Assembly (NCBI RefSeq): GCF_002105155.1
Contig: NW_019028984.1
Coordinates: 682,001-746,000 of the forward strand
From: Lobosporangium transversale
Lineage: Eukaryota > Mortierellomycota > Mortierellomycetes > Mortierellales > Mortierellaceae
Length of the DNA: 64,000 bases
Reading direction: 5' to 3'
Shown here: piece after piece, positions 25,052 through 36,890 of the stretch
How the letters are laid out: every line of letters starts with the position of its first letter
How positions within the stretch are numbered: position 1 is the first letter of the stretch
The notes under the pieces: generated by a model
The model's input: only the letters and a program-made list of their open reading frames with translations
The model's database searches: none
What the model was told of the DNA's origin: nothing
Made by a program: the position numbers and the translations under genes

Positions 25052-26944
25052 GGCTGGAAAGGAAACAAGGTGGGGATGTGTACGTAAGAAAGAGTGTGGA
25101 CCGGATGAAAGAAGTCTGGCAATAGAGAGAATGCGCCTTCACTGCAAGGCAAGAAAAACGACACCCAAGTTTAGTAGAATGAAAATAGGGTTAAAGGATG
25201 AGAGAGAAAGGAAGAGGGTCTTTTGTTCCTGAAAAGGTGGAAGGGGTCGTTCAAAAAGAGACAAAACGGAAGAATAGAAAGAAAAAAGAGTGAATGGTAA
25301 TCCAATCCCCAAAGAGCAATCTTCTTTCAATTCCTCATCATCTTTTTTTTTTTTTTTTTTTTTTTTCCTTTTCATTGCACGGGTAAGCGTTAGTAATAAT
25401 GTTCATTGACTGAACTGGATACAGTAACTGGGATGCAAGCATTTGTCCATTTGTCTGTATTTCCAATTCATTCAAATAAACAGAAAATAACAAATAAGCT
25501 ATTTTTTAGACTAACAGAAGAAGACAACACACGAAGGGAGACAACTACGACGACATTGGGACATGAAATGGGCTCTCTCTTTTGGCTCTTTCTTCTTTCC
25601 TCGGTTCTTCTCTTTTTTCTCTAAACCCAACTGAAATGTTTGTCTGGGCTTTTTTTATCTCCTACACCTTGGCCTTCTCGGTTCTTATGAGAACGATTTT
25701 CAATCAATACAAACACCAATTGTTTTTACAAATAATGCCTCGTATTCACTGCAGTATCACGCCCACACATGTTCTCGCAACTGATTCCTGCTGGGCACCC
25801 TTTTACAACCATCTACATACACGCATGCAGTCACTGCATCAAGATCAATATCAACAACAATATCAGAAGAGCATTCTTATTAAACACACCAGAAATGCAA
25901 ACAAGAAGTATACCTGTCCCTTTGCTGTAAGCAATAATATCCTTTGTCCTTTTGTGCAAAAAATGGCTTCAACTGTTTTCTGTAAACATATACATGTGTA
26001 CATATACTTCATGAGTATAAATACACAGTTTGGATCGACCAATGCTGTGTAAGCAAAAGAAAAGTTATAGTTCAATTAAACTGGAGTATAGTTGGGCACT
26101 CTGCTCGCTTAAAACTACTCTACAGCTGAAGACGCACATGTAGAGATATATATATATATGAACAATGAAGGAAGAAAAATAAAACCATCCGGGCTCTTAC
26201 CCTTCATGGCTCAATTCATTGGCACATTTGTGGATGGATGCCCTCAACCTTGTTTGTTTGGACAATCAGTTTTTTTTTTTTCCTTGACTTCTTTTAATGT
26301 TATCTAAACGATCGATATCGAGATATTGAGCCACTGCGACGCCATAATATTTTATGCTCTGCACGTCGTTCAGTCTTACTTGGATAGACAATGTACTTAC
26401 AAATGTAGTATATACTTCTTTCCTCCACTCATTCGCTGGCCATAGGATTTCCTTATTGCCTTTCCCAGTAAGTTCGCTGACATGACTCTCTCTTTTATCT
26501 GCCTATCAAGTAACCATGATATGAATACCATGCTGGAGAAGGAAGCACATAGGTATGGGCACAGCTAATTAAAGGGCAAATTGTAATAAAACCGGTTCAG
26601 GATACACTGATGCTCTTCTCCTTTATGAACTTATACATAGAATTGAACAATGTATTTTACGATATGGTTCTCGCTATACGACAATTCTACTATTCATCCA
26701 GGATGGCCACGTGTCCTGTATCCAAGCTCTCGAAGTCTACTTGTAAATTTTCTTCTCCAATTTCAATTAAAAACCACCCTCTGATTCGCTATTGTTCTGT
26801 GGTAGATCCCGACTGAACCACCTGAAAGCACCCAGACAACTTTGATTCCCTTTTTTAATATTACATTCCAGCTATATTTTAGTCAAACCATCAATATCTT
26901 TTCGCTATTCACCTGAGGATATCGTAACAAAGTATATATATATA
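25052..26944. other. Intergenic spacer, no supported gene
   Basis: The 5' leader side of the PARG-like gene holds a T-run (about 25345-25366). A plus-strand frame at 25582-26052 looks like chance; it lacks domain signal and has odd composition. A short TA repeat lies near 26143-26160. Nothing else is recognised. Confidence 0.45.
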
Positions 26945-27542
26945 ATGATTTTCATCCAACATAGGCTTAACAGTGTAGCCAAAGGGCCGATGCTTAAAGT
27001 AACAGCAAGTTCATCAGCAATATTAAAAACTGCATCGAATAAAACCGCAGCCGAAATCATAGCCGAAGACGGGGCATCTTCATTCAAGACTGATATCCCA
27101 GGTTTCGTCGTCTGCCACTCTTGTCAGGATGCAATAGAATATGTGAACCATATCCTTGACCTCGCTCAAAACATGTCCAGCTCTGTGACACCATCGTACG
27201 TTGCCTCGCAGCAACGCTGTATTATAGATACATCTTCTCAACCCATCAGAAAACAGGATCCCTGGTCAATATGGCTCACTATGGCCATATCGATTCAGCA
27301 GGATTCAATCCTGACTCCCTATGGTATATATTATAACAATGCTATGCCCTGTTATTATCAAAAGGTAAAAATATACTGATTCATTTTTTACTATTCTAGA
27401 TGGTGCACAGCTTAGGACACAGTTGTGTAACATTCAAAACATGTCCTTGGCCACATCGCTGCAGTATCGTAATGACTGTTGTCTGAATGATTCAGTTGCT
27501 AGATCAATTGAAGCATTCTTCGAAACTGACCAACCAATCTAG
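26945..27542 (+). CDS. Hypothetical 173-residue protein
   Basis: Exon 1 (26945-27323) and exon 2 (27400-27542) join in frame through a 76-base GT/AG intron. The join extends the product past the stop at 27377 to DSVARSIEAFFETDQPI. The protein has a cysteine pair (VCHSCQDAIEYV), a further Cys at QQRCII, and Cys residues near its end (NDCCLND). I recognise no family. The start is uncertain: Met at 26990 is equally possible, and a cag at about 26970 could be the acceptor for an earlier exon. There is no clear signal peptide in this model. Confidence 0.45.
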
Positions 27543-27920
27543 GGCACAGTTTATTGGTGCATCAGTACAAAACCCATAGTTTAATTAATCATATCACAAT
27601 ATGCTTAGCTGACACCAATAACGTTGTGATGTTTGAATGTTTTCTTTTTGTGTGCGTCTGAATGAGTGGGTGAACAGGGGTTTGTTGTCTAGTCTCTCTT
27701 ATCATGTGTTATACTTTACAAATCAAAGAAAATAATCATAAAAAACAGTGAGAAGAATAATAAAAACAGAGAGTAAAAACAAATGGATGAAGGGATGATG
27801 ATGAAGACTACAATATCTACAATAAAGGAGACAAGGTAGATCTGAATTAAAAGTTAAAAGAGAGAAAAGACAAAAGACGATAATAATAATAAAGTTGAAT
27901 GTAAATGAGACACATATAGA
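27543..27920. other. Spacer between convergent genes
   Basis: This is the shared 3' flank of the hypothetical gene (+) and the PHD protein gene (-). It is A-rich with several AATAAA-like signals. No gene is seen. Confidence 0.5.
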
Positions 27921-30900
27921 TCACAAGTTCAAGAGTCCAAGAGTCGCGATTCGTTCTTTTTCGCGCTCTTGATGGTCCAACCATTGTGTAATAGCTTCCT
28001 CAGCACCATGTTCACGTATATAGCGTTGAAAGGCTTGAAACCGTCTATACTCCTGCCGCTCTATCGGATCTGTTAGCTGATCCAAAACAGCCTTTTGGGT
28101 CCGCTCTTGTCGTACATAATCTGGCTCATTCTTTTCTTGATGACTCTGATATTGATTCGAGGGCTCCTCCGCTGGTGATGAATTTGAGATATGCTCATTT
28201 GCCTAAAAGGATCCCATGGGATAAATGATAAAAGATTGAATTACTCAGTCCTATGCTTCCATTCAATATTGGGCGAAGGATCATCGTTAACAAGTAAAGC
28301 GTTACCATCACTGCTGCAACTAGTAGGTCGAATCGCAGATCAGATGAGCCTGTTGCTTGAGTTCTGGCGGTTACTCCTATCTGCTCAAGCTTAGCTTCTA
28401 CAATAGATTCTCTAGCCCTGCATTGACGACAAAATAAAGTATTACTAATCTCTTAGCTGAACTCTATTGCCAGAAAAAAAAAAAAAATGCCGTGAAAGGA
28501 CCTCACCTTTGACACTTTTCAATAAAGCTTTGCTTAATACTTCTTTCAGGTATCCTGTACAAGATTCCGCTTGTGTCTGTATCCCATATTGACTTCTTTC
28601 CCGTCGATATATCCTGATCTGACACTACTTCAATATCCCCGTCATTAGGTGCATCGGGATCGTCCAGTTGAACAGGTACTGCATCTCGCCGTTTTCGCCG
28701 CCGTGGCTATCATTCCCAATAAGTTCAATAATAAAGCATTATTTAAGATTAGTAACCTAATTGGGTCTAATAAAATACAATTAAACCATACAATGAATCA
28801 AGCCTCACCAAAACATGCTCAGCGTGATTCGGACAAATCCATTTGCGGGTTGTTGGTGGAGGAGACGTCATTGGTGGGGATAAGCAGTCCAGATGCCAAT
28901 GTAGTGGACAATGATCGCAACTTATCATCCATCGACCATTAACTGCACTCTTATTGCAGCTGTAGCATATTCGAATGTTGCCATGGGTGTCTTGTATCTG
29001 CAATGCCTCTTCCTCTGCCCGTGATATATATCCAGTCGCCCCATTCGAGCTGCTGCGCTTTGATTTTGGTTTATGGTCCACAGCGTCTTCGTATTCCCCA
29101 TCACTGTTTGCAATGACTGCGATGATGCATAAAATCAAATTGTAATGGGGTTAGACAGTTACGTGATATTACTCATGCATGTACGAAGAATTCCATACAA
29201 CTCCGATGCTAGTCGTAAGCCATTGGATACACAAAAAAAGGAGATTCATTTTGTAACAGGGATGAAAAAAAAAAAAAAAAAATGCTGTGAATAAGTTACC
29301 TCCTTTGAAAAAGGACCGTATTTCTCCTGGGAGACTAAATGCTTTTGGGTTCTTTCTATTCACATTGTCCATCAGCTGCTTGAAAATCCCTGGTTGACTA
29401 GGTGGAGGTGGATCCTAGCAACCACAACATACATGCGGAAGAAATACAATGAGAAAGCTAGAAATAATATCGAGCAAATTGAATTACCATATAGCCTTTT
29501 ATAAGGAATTGCAGCAACAACTACATCTTATATCTATACCTTTACTGCGCGGCACTCATTACAGTTCCACTCATCTGGAAGATTAAGCGAGTCCATAGGA
29601 GGTTGACAACATGAGAAGTGAAAAGCTTTTGGGCAGGAATCACAGCAGATAAACTCCCCTAAACCCATACATGCCTCACAGTAGTCATTATTGTACTATG
29701 AAAAAGGTGAGGTTGGTTAAGCTGTTATGCTTCTTCTGCATCACTCAAAAAGAGCTGAAACCTTCTCATACCTTAAGAGCGAGCTCGTCACCTGTTATGG
29801 AGAGAATGTCCTTGGATATCATATTATTTTTGGTGCTAACAGTAAAAAATCACAAAAATAAAATAAAATAAAATAAAATAAAAGTGTCAGTCTGGTTGTG
29901 GGTGCTGAAAAACTACAGTATATATGTCCAATGATTCTGGAAAGTCGGGACAGGCTTACGGTTTTTTGCAACTAGTAGCACCTTGTTTTGACCGTTTGAT
30001 TTCGTCATCTATTTTCTTTTTTTTGACAGCGCTATTGTCAGGGGTCCTTGTCCGCTTTCTTGAGCTAGTGTCCCTTAAAACCCTGGCAGAACTAGGTCTC
30101 TTAACCGCCTGTGGACCAGAGTCTACGTAATCATCATCCTCATCGGTCCGTGGACTGGAGTATTCTTCATCCACCACGCTGTGGCCGCGCTCTAGGGATG
30201 TAAGGGACTGATGTGACGATGACTCTTCTTTAGTTCTAGTGTGACCATTGCAGGCTGACCCAGGTATTAGAAAGGGGCACTGATCCGACTTTTTTGTTGA
30301 AAGGGATTCTATTGGTGGATTCAACGATTTGTCTTCAAGAATCTCAGCTGACTGTAAAATCGAAGAGGGTGTAGTCGCTCGCAAAGATGCAGGTTTAGCG
30401 GCTGACCAAGAACTGGTATCAATAATCGTTTGTACTGACGGGGATGAGGTTGCCTTGGCTATTGAACGATCGGAAGGCACTTGCTTTGATTGTCCGCGTA
30501 GAGAGGCTTTTCTATTTCCTGCTCCGACCGCTCCTCCTTTTCCCGCTTCTCCTAATCCAAGTCCTACTCCTCCACCTCCGCCTCCTCCTCCACCTCCGCC
30601 TCCTCCTAATTTCCTCAAATCCAAGCGTACAACGAGCTTTTGGTCATCCTCGTGGCAGGCACTTTGATTGTTTTGGTGATTGTTTCCAGAGAGGGCAGCC
30701 CACGTATCCGGATTGGGCGGAGAAGGAGGAGCTCCATGTAGTTTGGCTTGTCCTTGATCCTTGTCTTGGTCTTGTTCATTGGATCGAAATTGAGGCAACG
30801 TGGTTGGGAGCTTCTGTTGTGGAGAAGGAGAAGTTGAAGAGGGAGATGATGGTGATATAGATGAGCCTGATTTGGAGGGCGTCCTAGTGAACTCTCCTGA

Positions 30901-31173
30901 TGAATGAGGAGCGGATATATCGTACGGGGGTGAGGAGGATAGCTGAGGGGTCTCTGCGCGCTCTTGGTGCAATAGCGGGTAGGATTGTGGTTGAAGCTGA
31001 GGCTGTGGTTGTGGCGGTACAGATTCTTGACTCTGGCGGTCCCTTTGGAGGTGTTGTTGAAGCGGATAGATGGCGCTATAGACGTGGGCGGGAGAAACTG
31101 AGACTGAGACAGATGTCGCAGTCTTTTGCACCATAGGCGTTGTTGTCAGCATGTCAGATCGGTTGTTGGCCAT
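27921..31173 (-). CDS. RCO1: Rco1/PHF12-type double PHD-finger protein
   Basis: Rco1 is the chromatin-reading subunit of the Rpd3S histone deacetylase complex, which suppresses cryptic transcription inside genes. A long first exon (to about 29956) is low-complexity: Gln/Pro/Ser-rich, with a 13-glycine run, and ending in a basic segment (KKKKIDDEIKRSK). The first PHD finger is split by an intron: DYCEACMGLGEFICC, then CPKAFHFSCCQPP, then LPDEWNCNEC. An LPGEIRSFFKG stretch follows, and then the second PHD finger, ICYSCNKSAVNGRWMISCDH with LHWHLDCLSPPM and WICPNH. The C-terminal exons give IPERSIKQSFIEKCQR and RRFQAFQRYIREHGAEEAI, ending at LGLLNL. About seven exons. An upstream Met at 31230 is possible. 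Identity as Rco1 rather than another double-PHD protein is by finger type and order. Confidence 0.75.
29855..29882. repeat. (AAAAT)n microsatellite in intron
   Basis: Five-base units of aaaat repeat about five times. They lie in the intron that precedes the first PHD-finger exon of the Rco1-type gene. Confidence 0.8.
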
Positions 31174-31484
31174 GTATTTTCTCTCCAAGATCATTAACAG
31201 GCCTTGGTCTAGTCCATGCAGAAACACCAATTAGTCAATCAGTCAGCCAGGCGTGATTTCGCAAGTCTGTCCTTGGGCTTGGGGGATTTTTTATTTTTCC
31301 AGAATACTGAAAAACAATTAAAATGCTCTGGTGGAAGCTGATCCTGGTATGAATAGCGAATCCTGTCGTAAAAGAAGTAATAAAATAAAGTCTTAAAAAA
31401 TTGATGATAAGCCTGCTCCGGCAAAGCAATGGAAGATGAATTAAGTTGAAAGGAAAGAAAAAAAAAGGCAAATAAAAATAATCG

Positions 31485-31565
31485 CGACAACAGCAGGATT
31501 TGAACCTGCGCGGGAGAACCCATGAGATTTCTAGTCTCACGCCTTAACCGCTCGGCCATGTTGTC
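31485..31565 (-). tRNA. tRNA-Ser (AGA)
   Basis: The minus-strand sequence begins GACAACATGGCCGAGCGG, has the anticodon loop CTAGAAA in a GAGA/TCTC stem, a class II variable arm (GGGTTCTCCCGC), and the T-arm GGTTCAAATCC. The acceptor strands GACAACA and TGTTGTC pair fully and the discriminator base is G, as in serine tRNAs. No intron. Length is 81 bases. It lies about 300 bases upstream of the Rco1-type gene, on the same strand. Confidence 0.93.
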
Positions 31566-31684
31566 CTGGATGGACATTTGATGTGGAAAGATCCGTTAAT
31601 GACCCCAAAGATTGACAGAAAATTAACAAAATGATAATAAAAAATTGGACGAAGTGCCAAAAGACAAATTCATAAATGGACAAA

Positions 31685-31774
31685 GTGCCAATAGCCCAAT
31701 GGCTGAGTAGTATACTCGTCAGGGCACCCTCCTGTCTAGCCCAGGGGCCGGGTTCGAGTCCTGGTTAAGGCACA
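31685..31774 (+). repeat. tRNA-derived SINE-like head with pol III boxes
   Basis: A perfect A box (TAGCCCAATGG, 31692-31702) and a perfect B box (GGTTCGAGTCC, 31751-31761) occur at tRNA-like spacing. The ends GTGCC and GGCAC can pair. The anticodon arm does not fold cleanly, so this is not a functional tRNA. A 70-base linker leads to the 0.4 kb repeat that follows in two copies, which is the layout of a SINE. Confidence 0.55.
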
Positions 31775-31844
31775 TAAAGTGAAGCAAACATGTGCCAGGT
31801 CAGGGATTTGCTTGAGTTTTTATACTTTCTCTCCGAGACAGCCT

Positions 31845-32290
31845 AGTGTTCTCCGCTAAGGCTAAGATCGTGGGTGCACTACCCTAAGTCGCCTGGCTGG
31901 CCACATGTCTTAGGTATATATTCCACCCCCAGCCGAACCAGCGGTACATCTGGCAGCACATCCCCCCATCCACCCACTTGACTAGGACAGCGATGATCAC
32001 AAAGTTTGACGGAGTCCAAAGTAGAAATTTCAGACCAATCCCGCAAGATTTGGGTCCACATGCCAGTGGATTTGATCGAATAGAAAAAATTAAAAAGTCG
32101 TCCTTAGCTAGAGTCGGCACGCCAGCCTCCGCGGCTTTTCACGGGCGCAACAGGCCACATCGGAAGGATGGACTTCGAGTACCGATCACGGTGTACATTG
32201 GTAGAGAAAAACATGGATACGAATTGGCTCTTCACAGCCATGCCGTGCGAACTTTGAGAGTTTCGCTTGTTTCATAGTTGAGGGCGATAT
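31845..32290 (+). repeat. 0.4 kb repeat, copy A
   Basis: Starts AGTGTTCTCCGCTAAGGCTA and runs to about TTCATAGTTGAGGGCGAT. It is followed by 70 bases ending in a run of A. It shares nearly all of its sequence with copy B, but has about 60 extra bases in the middle (about 32013-32075). An open frame of 99 codons inside is probably accidental. Confidence 0.85.
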
Positions 32291-32360
32291 CATTACTTTA
32301 GAGCGAGATTATGAAATAAAATTCCTCACCTCTGTGGGTTCTTGTTAACAGGAAAAAAAA

Positions 32361-32737
32361 AGTGTTCTCCGCTAAGGCTAAGATCGTGGGTGCACTACCC
32401 TTAGTCGCCTGGCTGGCACCCGTCTTAGGTATATATTCCACCCTCCGGCCGAACCAGCGCTACATCTGGCAGCACATCCCCATCCACCCACTTGACTAGG
32501 ACAGCGATGATCATAAAGTTTGACGAATTAGATCGAATAAAAAATTGTCGTCATTAGTTAGAGTCGGCACGCCAGCCTCCGCGGCTTTTCATGGGCACAA
32601 CAGGCCACATCGGAAAGGTGGACTCCTAGTACCGATCACAGTGTATATTGGTGAAAATCATGGATACGAATTGACTCTTCACAGCCATACCGTCTGAGCT
32701 TTGAGAGTTTCGCTTGTTTCATAGTTGAGGGTGATAG
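32361..32737 (+). repeat. 0.4 kb repeat, copy B
   Basis: Direct repeat of copy A in the same orientation, starting with the same 20 bases (AGTGTTCTCCGCTAAGGCTA) right after copy A's A-run. It ends in an AAATAA-type simple tail (about 32745-32770), as SINE copies do. It differs from copy A by scattered substitutions and one internal deletion, so the copies are not recent duplicates. Confidence 0.85.
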
Positions 32738-33429
32738 AATTCTTGTTTAAAATAAATAAAATAAAATAAAAGATATATATATATAACCTAACCCATCTAG
32801 AACTTCTGGATACCGTAGATCCTTCTGGAATGCTGACTAAGTAGACCCTGATAGTGCATAAAATGAAGAGAATTCAAGACAAAAAAAGAGGGTTACCAAA
32901 AACTTTAAACTATCAAACGCCCATTTTCTGTGGGGAACCATAACATTGAGTGGAGGGAGAAACGAGCAACCTGCCGGTGGTGCGCTTGGAGACACCCACA
33001 AAATCTGATCTCTATGGATCAAAGGACCTCCTTTCAAAGTCAACTCTGGTGTATAGAATGCAATGTAGCACTTTGTGCCAACAAGACGAGAAAATACTTT
33101 TTATCCTTCCATACTCCCTCAAAATAAAGCTTACGCTAACTTTTAAATGGCTCTAGGACGCAATCTATCCTGGCAATTTTGCCAGGAGAGCCTGACGGTT
33201 TAAAGGTTAGTATCGTAGCATTTATTTCCATCAACGTACCCGCCCTATCCCGTCCCGCTATTTCTCTTACCCAATTGTAGCATACCTTTTTGACCCCATT
33301 GAATCTCCCTGTAACACTTGGTGATCTACGCAGAAAGCAACACCACTGTATATCTCAAAATTCAAGACAGTTTAAGATATAATCGCATCTGGAAACCTCT
33401 TACTAGCTTCGAATTTTGTCTTTGTCCAG

Positions 33430-35045
33430 CTCCTTACCTGGGTATGAATGATGGTCCGATTATTTGGTTCAAAAACTTCAAACAAGCAGCCAAGATTAAT
33501 GGATGGAACGATGAACGAGCCATTAATGTGGCCCTATATCAAATGATAGTATTCAGAGGAATGTCTCTGCCGAAAACGAGTTTGCCACATTCAAGGAATT
33601 CGCAGAAGCGTTCCAAAAATACTATCAACCCGACCTTTATAAAAACGAGCTTATGATGAAGCCCATAGCTATCGACAGGCCCCCAACAAGACGATTGACA
33701 GCGCGGTCCAAAAGATGCAATTGTTCTTCCGACGCGTCGCTATTGATGACGATGAAACCAAGTGTCGACTGCTCTCTGCCGCAGTTAACAAACAAATTTA
33801 TCGAGCCCTTGTTAAGCGACCGACAAAGACATTCAAAGAAATGGTCGAGAAAGGCCGCTAGACATACGAAGAACATGACGAAAACGATAATAATATACCC
33901 GTATCCGCTCTGACAGCACCAGCCCGAACTACACCAGTCTTTAGGGAGCGACCAACGAACAGTGACGACTCCGATGTAAACGATCTCATCACCAGGATGG
34001 ATAGACTGAATACCAACCAAATCAACGCCGTTCTCAACGCTTACGCCTGGAGGAGTAATCAAGCCTCGTGACGCTCGGATAGGCCTTCGACAACGCGAAA
34101 CTGCACGGAGGCATTGCCTGCCAACAACACTTCTACAGGACAGCCTACGCAGGTAAACAATCTCAGTGACGGACTATATAGAATCAGAAGACCTTCTTGC
34201 AGCCGGGCGGCTGCAAGCCCGAAGAACGGCAGAAAGTCATCCGTATCATGCCGAGTCCGCTACAAGGATGAGGTTCTCGAGAATACTCTCTCCTACGCCA
34301 AGCCCAAGACGAACTACTCCAAGGATGGACTCGAATTCGACCGTCACAACTCTGCCAAGACAAGCCGTCCAGCCTCCGCCGACCACTCCTTCGCAAGTAG
34401 CAAGAAGAAAGTATAAATCGCAAATCCGCCAGCCGACACAAGCATGGATGTTAACATTGAAGAAAAAGCAAAACGGAAACGTTTAGGCTTGGGAGTGCAC
34501 CTCAAGGGTACTTCCATTTTTATTCATAAGGTCAGAACATTGTGTGACGGTCACGGCGGGTCTTTAAAGCTCCCGCCTGGCAACAATAATAAAAACAACT
34601 TTGATTTCCTTGACTAGCGCGCCCACCACAGAAGATCTCTCAAAAAGAAAAGTCAATCCGCGAGGAGGTCCGATTACCTAAGAGTCGCTAACCGGCGTTC
34701 AGCCTTACAGTATCTTGACCAATTTAATCACTACCCCAGTAAACATGGCCATGGCACAAGCTTTGGCGTTTAAAGAAGTCAGGAAAGAGGTGCTAAAGAG
34801 CCTCGAACTGGTTAAATCCGTAATCACCAAAGTACAGTCAGCCACACCGAGTACAGCGTCAGCTTGAGTGTGAACCAAGCTTTATGGACACGATATGTAC
34901 GCTGTTGTGGGCACTGGTGCCGCTCTTTCCGTTGTGAGTCGAGGTCTAGCTAAATTCCTTGGTTTGCGAGTTGATCGTCCTTGTGAACCAATGGTGGTAA
35001 CCGCAGATGGCAAGAAACACCCCGAAGCATCAAGTACACTCTAGA
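33430..35045 (+). mobile_element. Decayed Ty3/Gypsy gag-protease remnant
   Basis: Pieces of a gag gene appear in changing frames. DGPIIWFKNFKQAAKINGW is typical of the Retrotrans_gag domain, and later pieces read FAEAFQKYYQPDLYKNELM and NKQIYRALVKRPTKTFKEM. A retroviral-type aspartic protease follows near 34890-35030 (MYAVVGTGAALSVVSRGLAK, then MVVTADGKKH). Its active-site Asp-Thr-Gly is Gly-Thr-Gly. Several stops and frame shifts break the sequence, so it is inactive. No reverse transcriptase follows. Confidence 0.65.
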
Positions 35046-36219
35046 CTAGATGATTTTTTATTTATATAGCGTTATTCGGCTAGAATGACATATCCTTGGG
35101 GGCCATTGTTATCCACACATACTTCATTTTTAAATGTGGAAAGCTTCACTAAACGGACATGAGAGCCTTTCACATCAACTACCATTTTTTTCATCATATT
35201 CGTCAACTAAAGAAATAAGAGGACTATATACGACTTTACAATCTTTGGCTTTATTCTTTTTCTTGAATTCTGCTGCTACAGATAGAACAACACAGACGAT
35301 AAGTTTGTAAACTGCTCAGTTCATCTCTCAGATCATTTATCTGATTTCCCTGCACTCGCACCAGTGCAGATGGTAACAAGCAATGGTGAGTCTGGGCGAG
35401 ATCAAGGATGTTTACTTTAAAGAGTCTATTATAGATTATTACAATGGTGGGGGTCTTTTTACAAATCATGTGAGGGTTCAATGGAAAGCGTGGGGTGCAA
35501 TGGAGACCGTGGGATGCAGTAGGCCCACTGTTGAGGCAATACGTTTGCAACCAGCCTAAAGAGCACAGCATCACCCCCTTTCCATTTTCCTTCGTGTAAA
35601 GGCCCAAAGTTATCATCTTTGGCTGTAGAGCACTTTATCTTGCCCAAAGACATAGGTACAGTATGTTTGAAAGCCTTGCTTCTGCCTCCCTTCCAAGCGC
35701 GTCTTTCCTTCTAATTGTCGATTGTATGCTGCAAAGGGTATTCATATGATCCCGAGCGGCTACGAAGCTCCAGGTAACCGACTTTGTGATATAGGAGCTC
35801 GGATTCGACGGGAACTATAGACTCTCTCTTTGTATTGGAATGAACTTCGCTCCCATCATCATCAACAGACCAGAGTACCATTCCTGAATCCTTTTCTCAA
35901 ATAATTTCTCTGAAACATGGTCTGGTGCATTCAGGCTAGATGAAAGCGAAGTTGTAAAAAGTAAAGTAGCAGCTTCAATAGGCTCAGTTACAACGTAAAT
36001 GCTGGGAAATAAATTAGAGTAAGCCTGTTTAAAGACATTTTAGAAAAAAATTGTCAAGGAACTTTGAAGTTTATACAGTGAACTAATATCTACCAAATTA
36101 CTACTGAGGAGATCCAAGGCTCCGCTTGCAGCTGGAAGGAGTTTCTCGCAAGGATATTTCCTTCAAGCTTGTTGGGGCGGTCGTTGGTTTCTGCGAATCA
36201 TTCAAAAACTGAACACCGA
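35046..36219. other. Spacer within the retroelement nest
   Basis: No convincing gene. Minus-strand frames at 35251-35653 contain protein-like bits (GPLHEGKWKGGDAVLFRL) in two overlapping frames and may be decayed coding sequence of unknown kind. Confidence 0.35.
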
Positions 36220-36890
36220 TGTATTGACGGTTGATCTTTTCGAGGACATGGTATGGAGGTATATGAGTTTTGCCCTTGTACTGGACCTTCATGAAGGATA
36301 TGGCCGCTTGATCAAGGCAGCCATTTATGATGACCGGCCATGATATCAGGTTAAACGTTGCGCCCAGAAGATTTTGAACTTCGATTCCCTTCAACCCCGG
36401 ATCTTAAGGGAAGTTTGCAACCTTGTTCTTCTATCCGGTGAAGACACTCATTCCTTCGTTGACAGAGTGGAATCGATCGTTGAGGCTGGAGGGCTTTAGC
36501 CAATGGGTGTACCCCTATATGGAAAAATGGTCCCGACTTTGTCAGATGCTGGCTATGAGAAAGTGTTGTCGGAATTTCGTTCATTAGACAGCATCACGGA
36601 TGTCAATCAGCTACTAAGTTTTATACGTATGGATCTCAAAGTCATTCATGGAGATTGTACAGACCCAGTTGCCTGGCTTATCAATAATTTCGGGAGTAGG
36701 ACATCCCAGGGTGTTGAGCCCAATCAATCGAATGATAGCACGTCGTTCAAACCTCAGCGAACTTAAAAGAGGCGTACCAGGAGAAGAGAGCATTGCTATC
36801 CCTACTGGTCAGGTAACATTGCGGCTAGAAGATGTTCTTCGCACAAAAACGAGTCAGGTAGGATGTAATAGTTAAGAGAGACAAAAGCTG
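36220..36890 (+). mobile_element. Decayed gag-like segment
   Basis: Read across stops, the plus strand gives LQPRILREVCNLVLLSGEDT, then HSFVDRVESIVEAGGL, stop, and VPTLSDAGYEKVLSEFRSLD with LLSFIRMDLKVIHGD. This resembles the gag-like proteins of fungal retroelements in amphipathic pattern only. In-frame stops show that it is inactive. It could instead be a piece of another gene family. Confidence 0.35.

Noticed and set aside
25582-26052. 156-codon plus-strand frame
   Set aside because: No domain, odd composition, and it lies in the AT-rich spacer upstream of the PARG-like gene.
30329-30860. Overlapping plus-strand frames, one Pro-rich
   Set aside because: Antisense to the Gly run and low-complexity first exon of the Rco1-type gene; the proline run is its shadow.
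31978-32277. 99-codon frame inside repeat copy A
   Set aside because: The frame is broken in copy B by indels and stops, so it is not conserved coding sequence.
35251-35653. Overlapping minus-strand frames with protein-like segments
   Set aside because: Two frames share the signal and neither continues; no family recognised. May be decayed sequence.
35751-35815. tRNA-like looking segment with GGATTCGACGGG
   Set aside because: B box is imperfect and no cloverleaf can be drawn.
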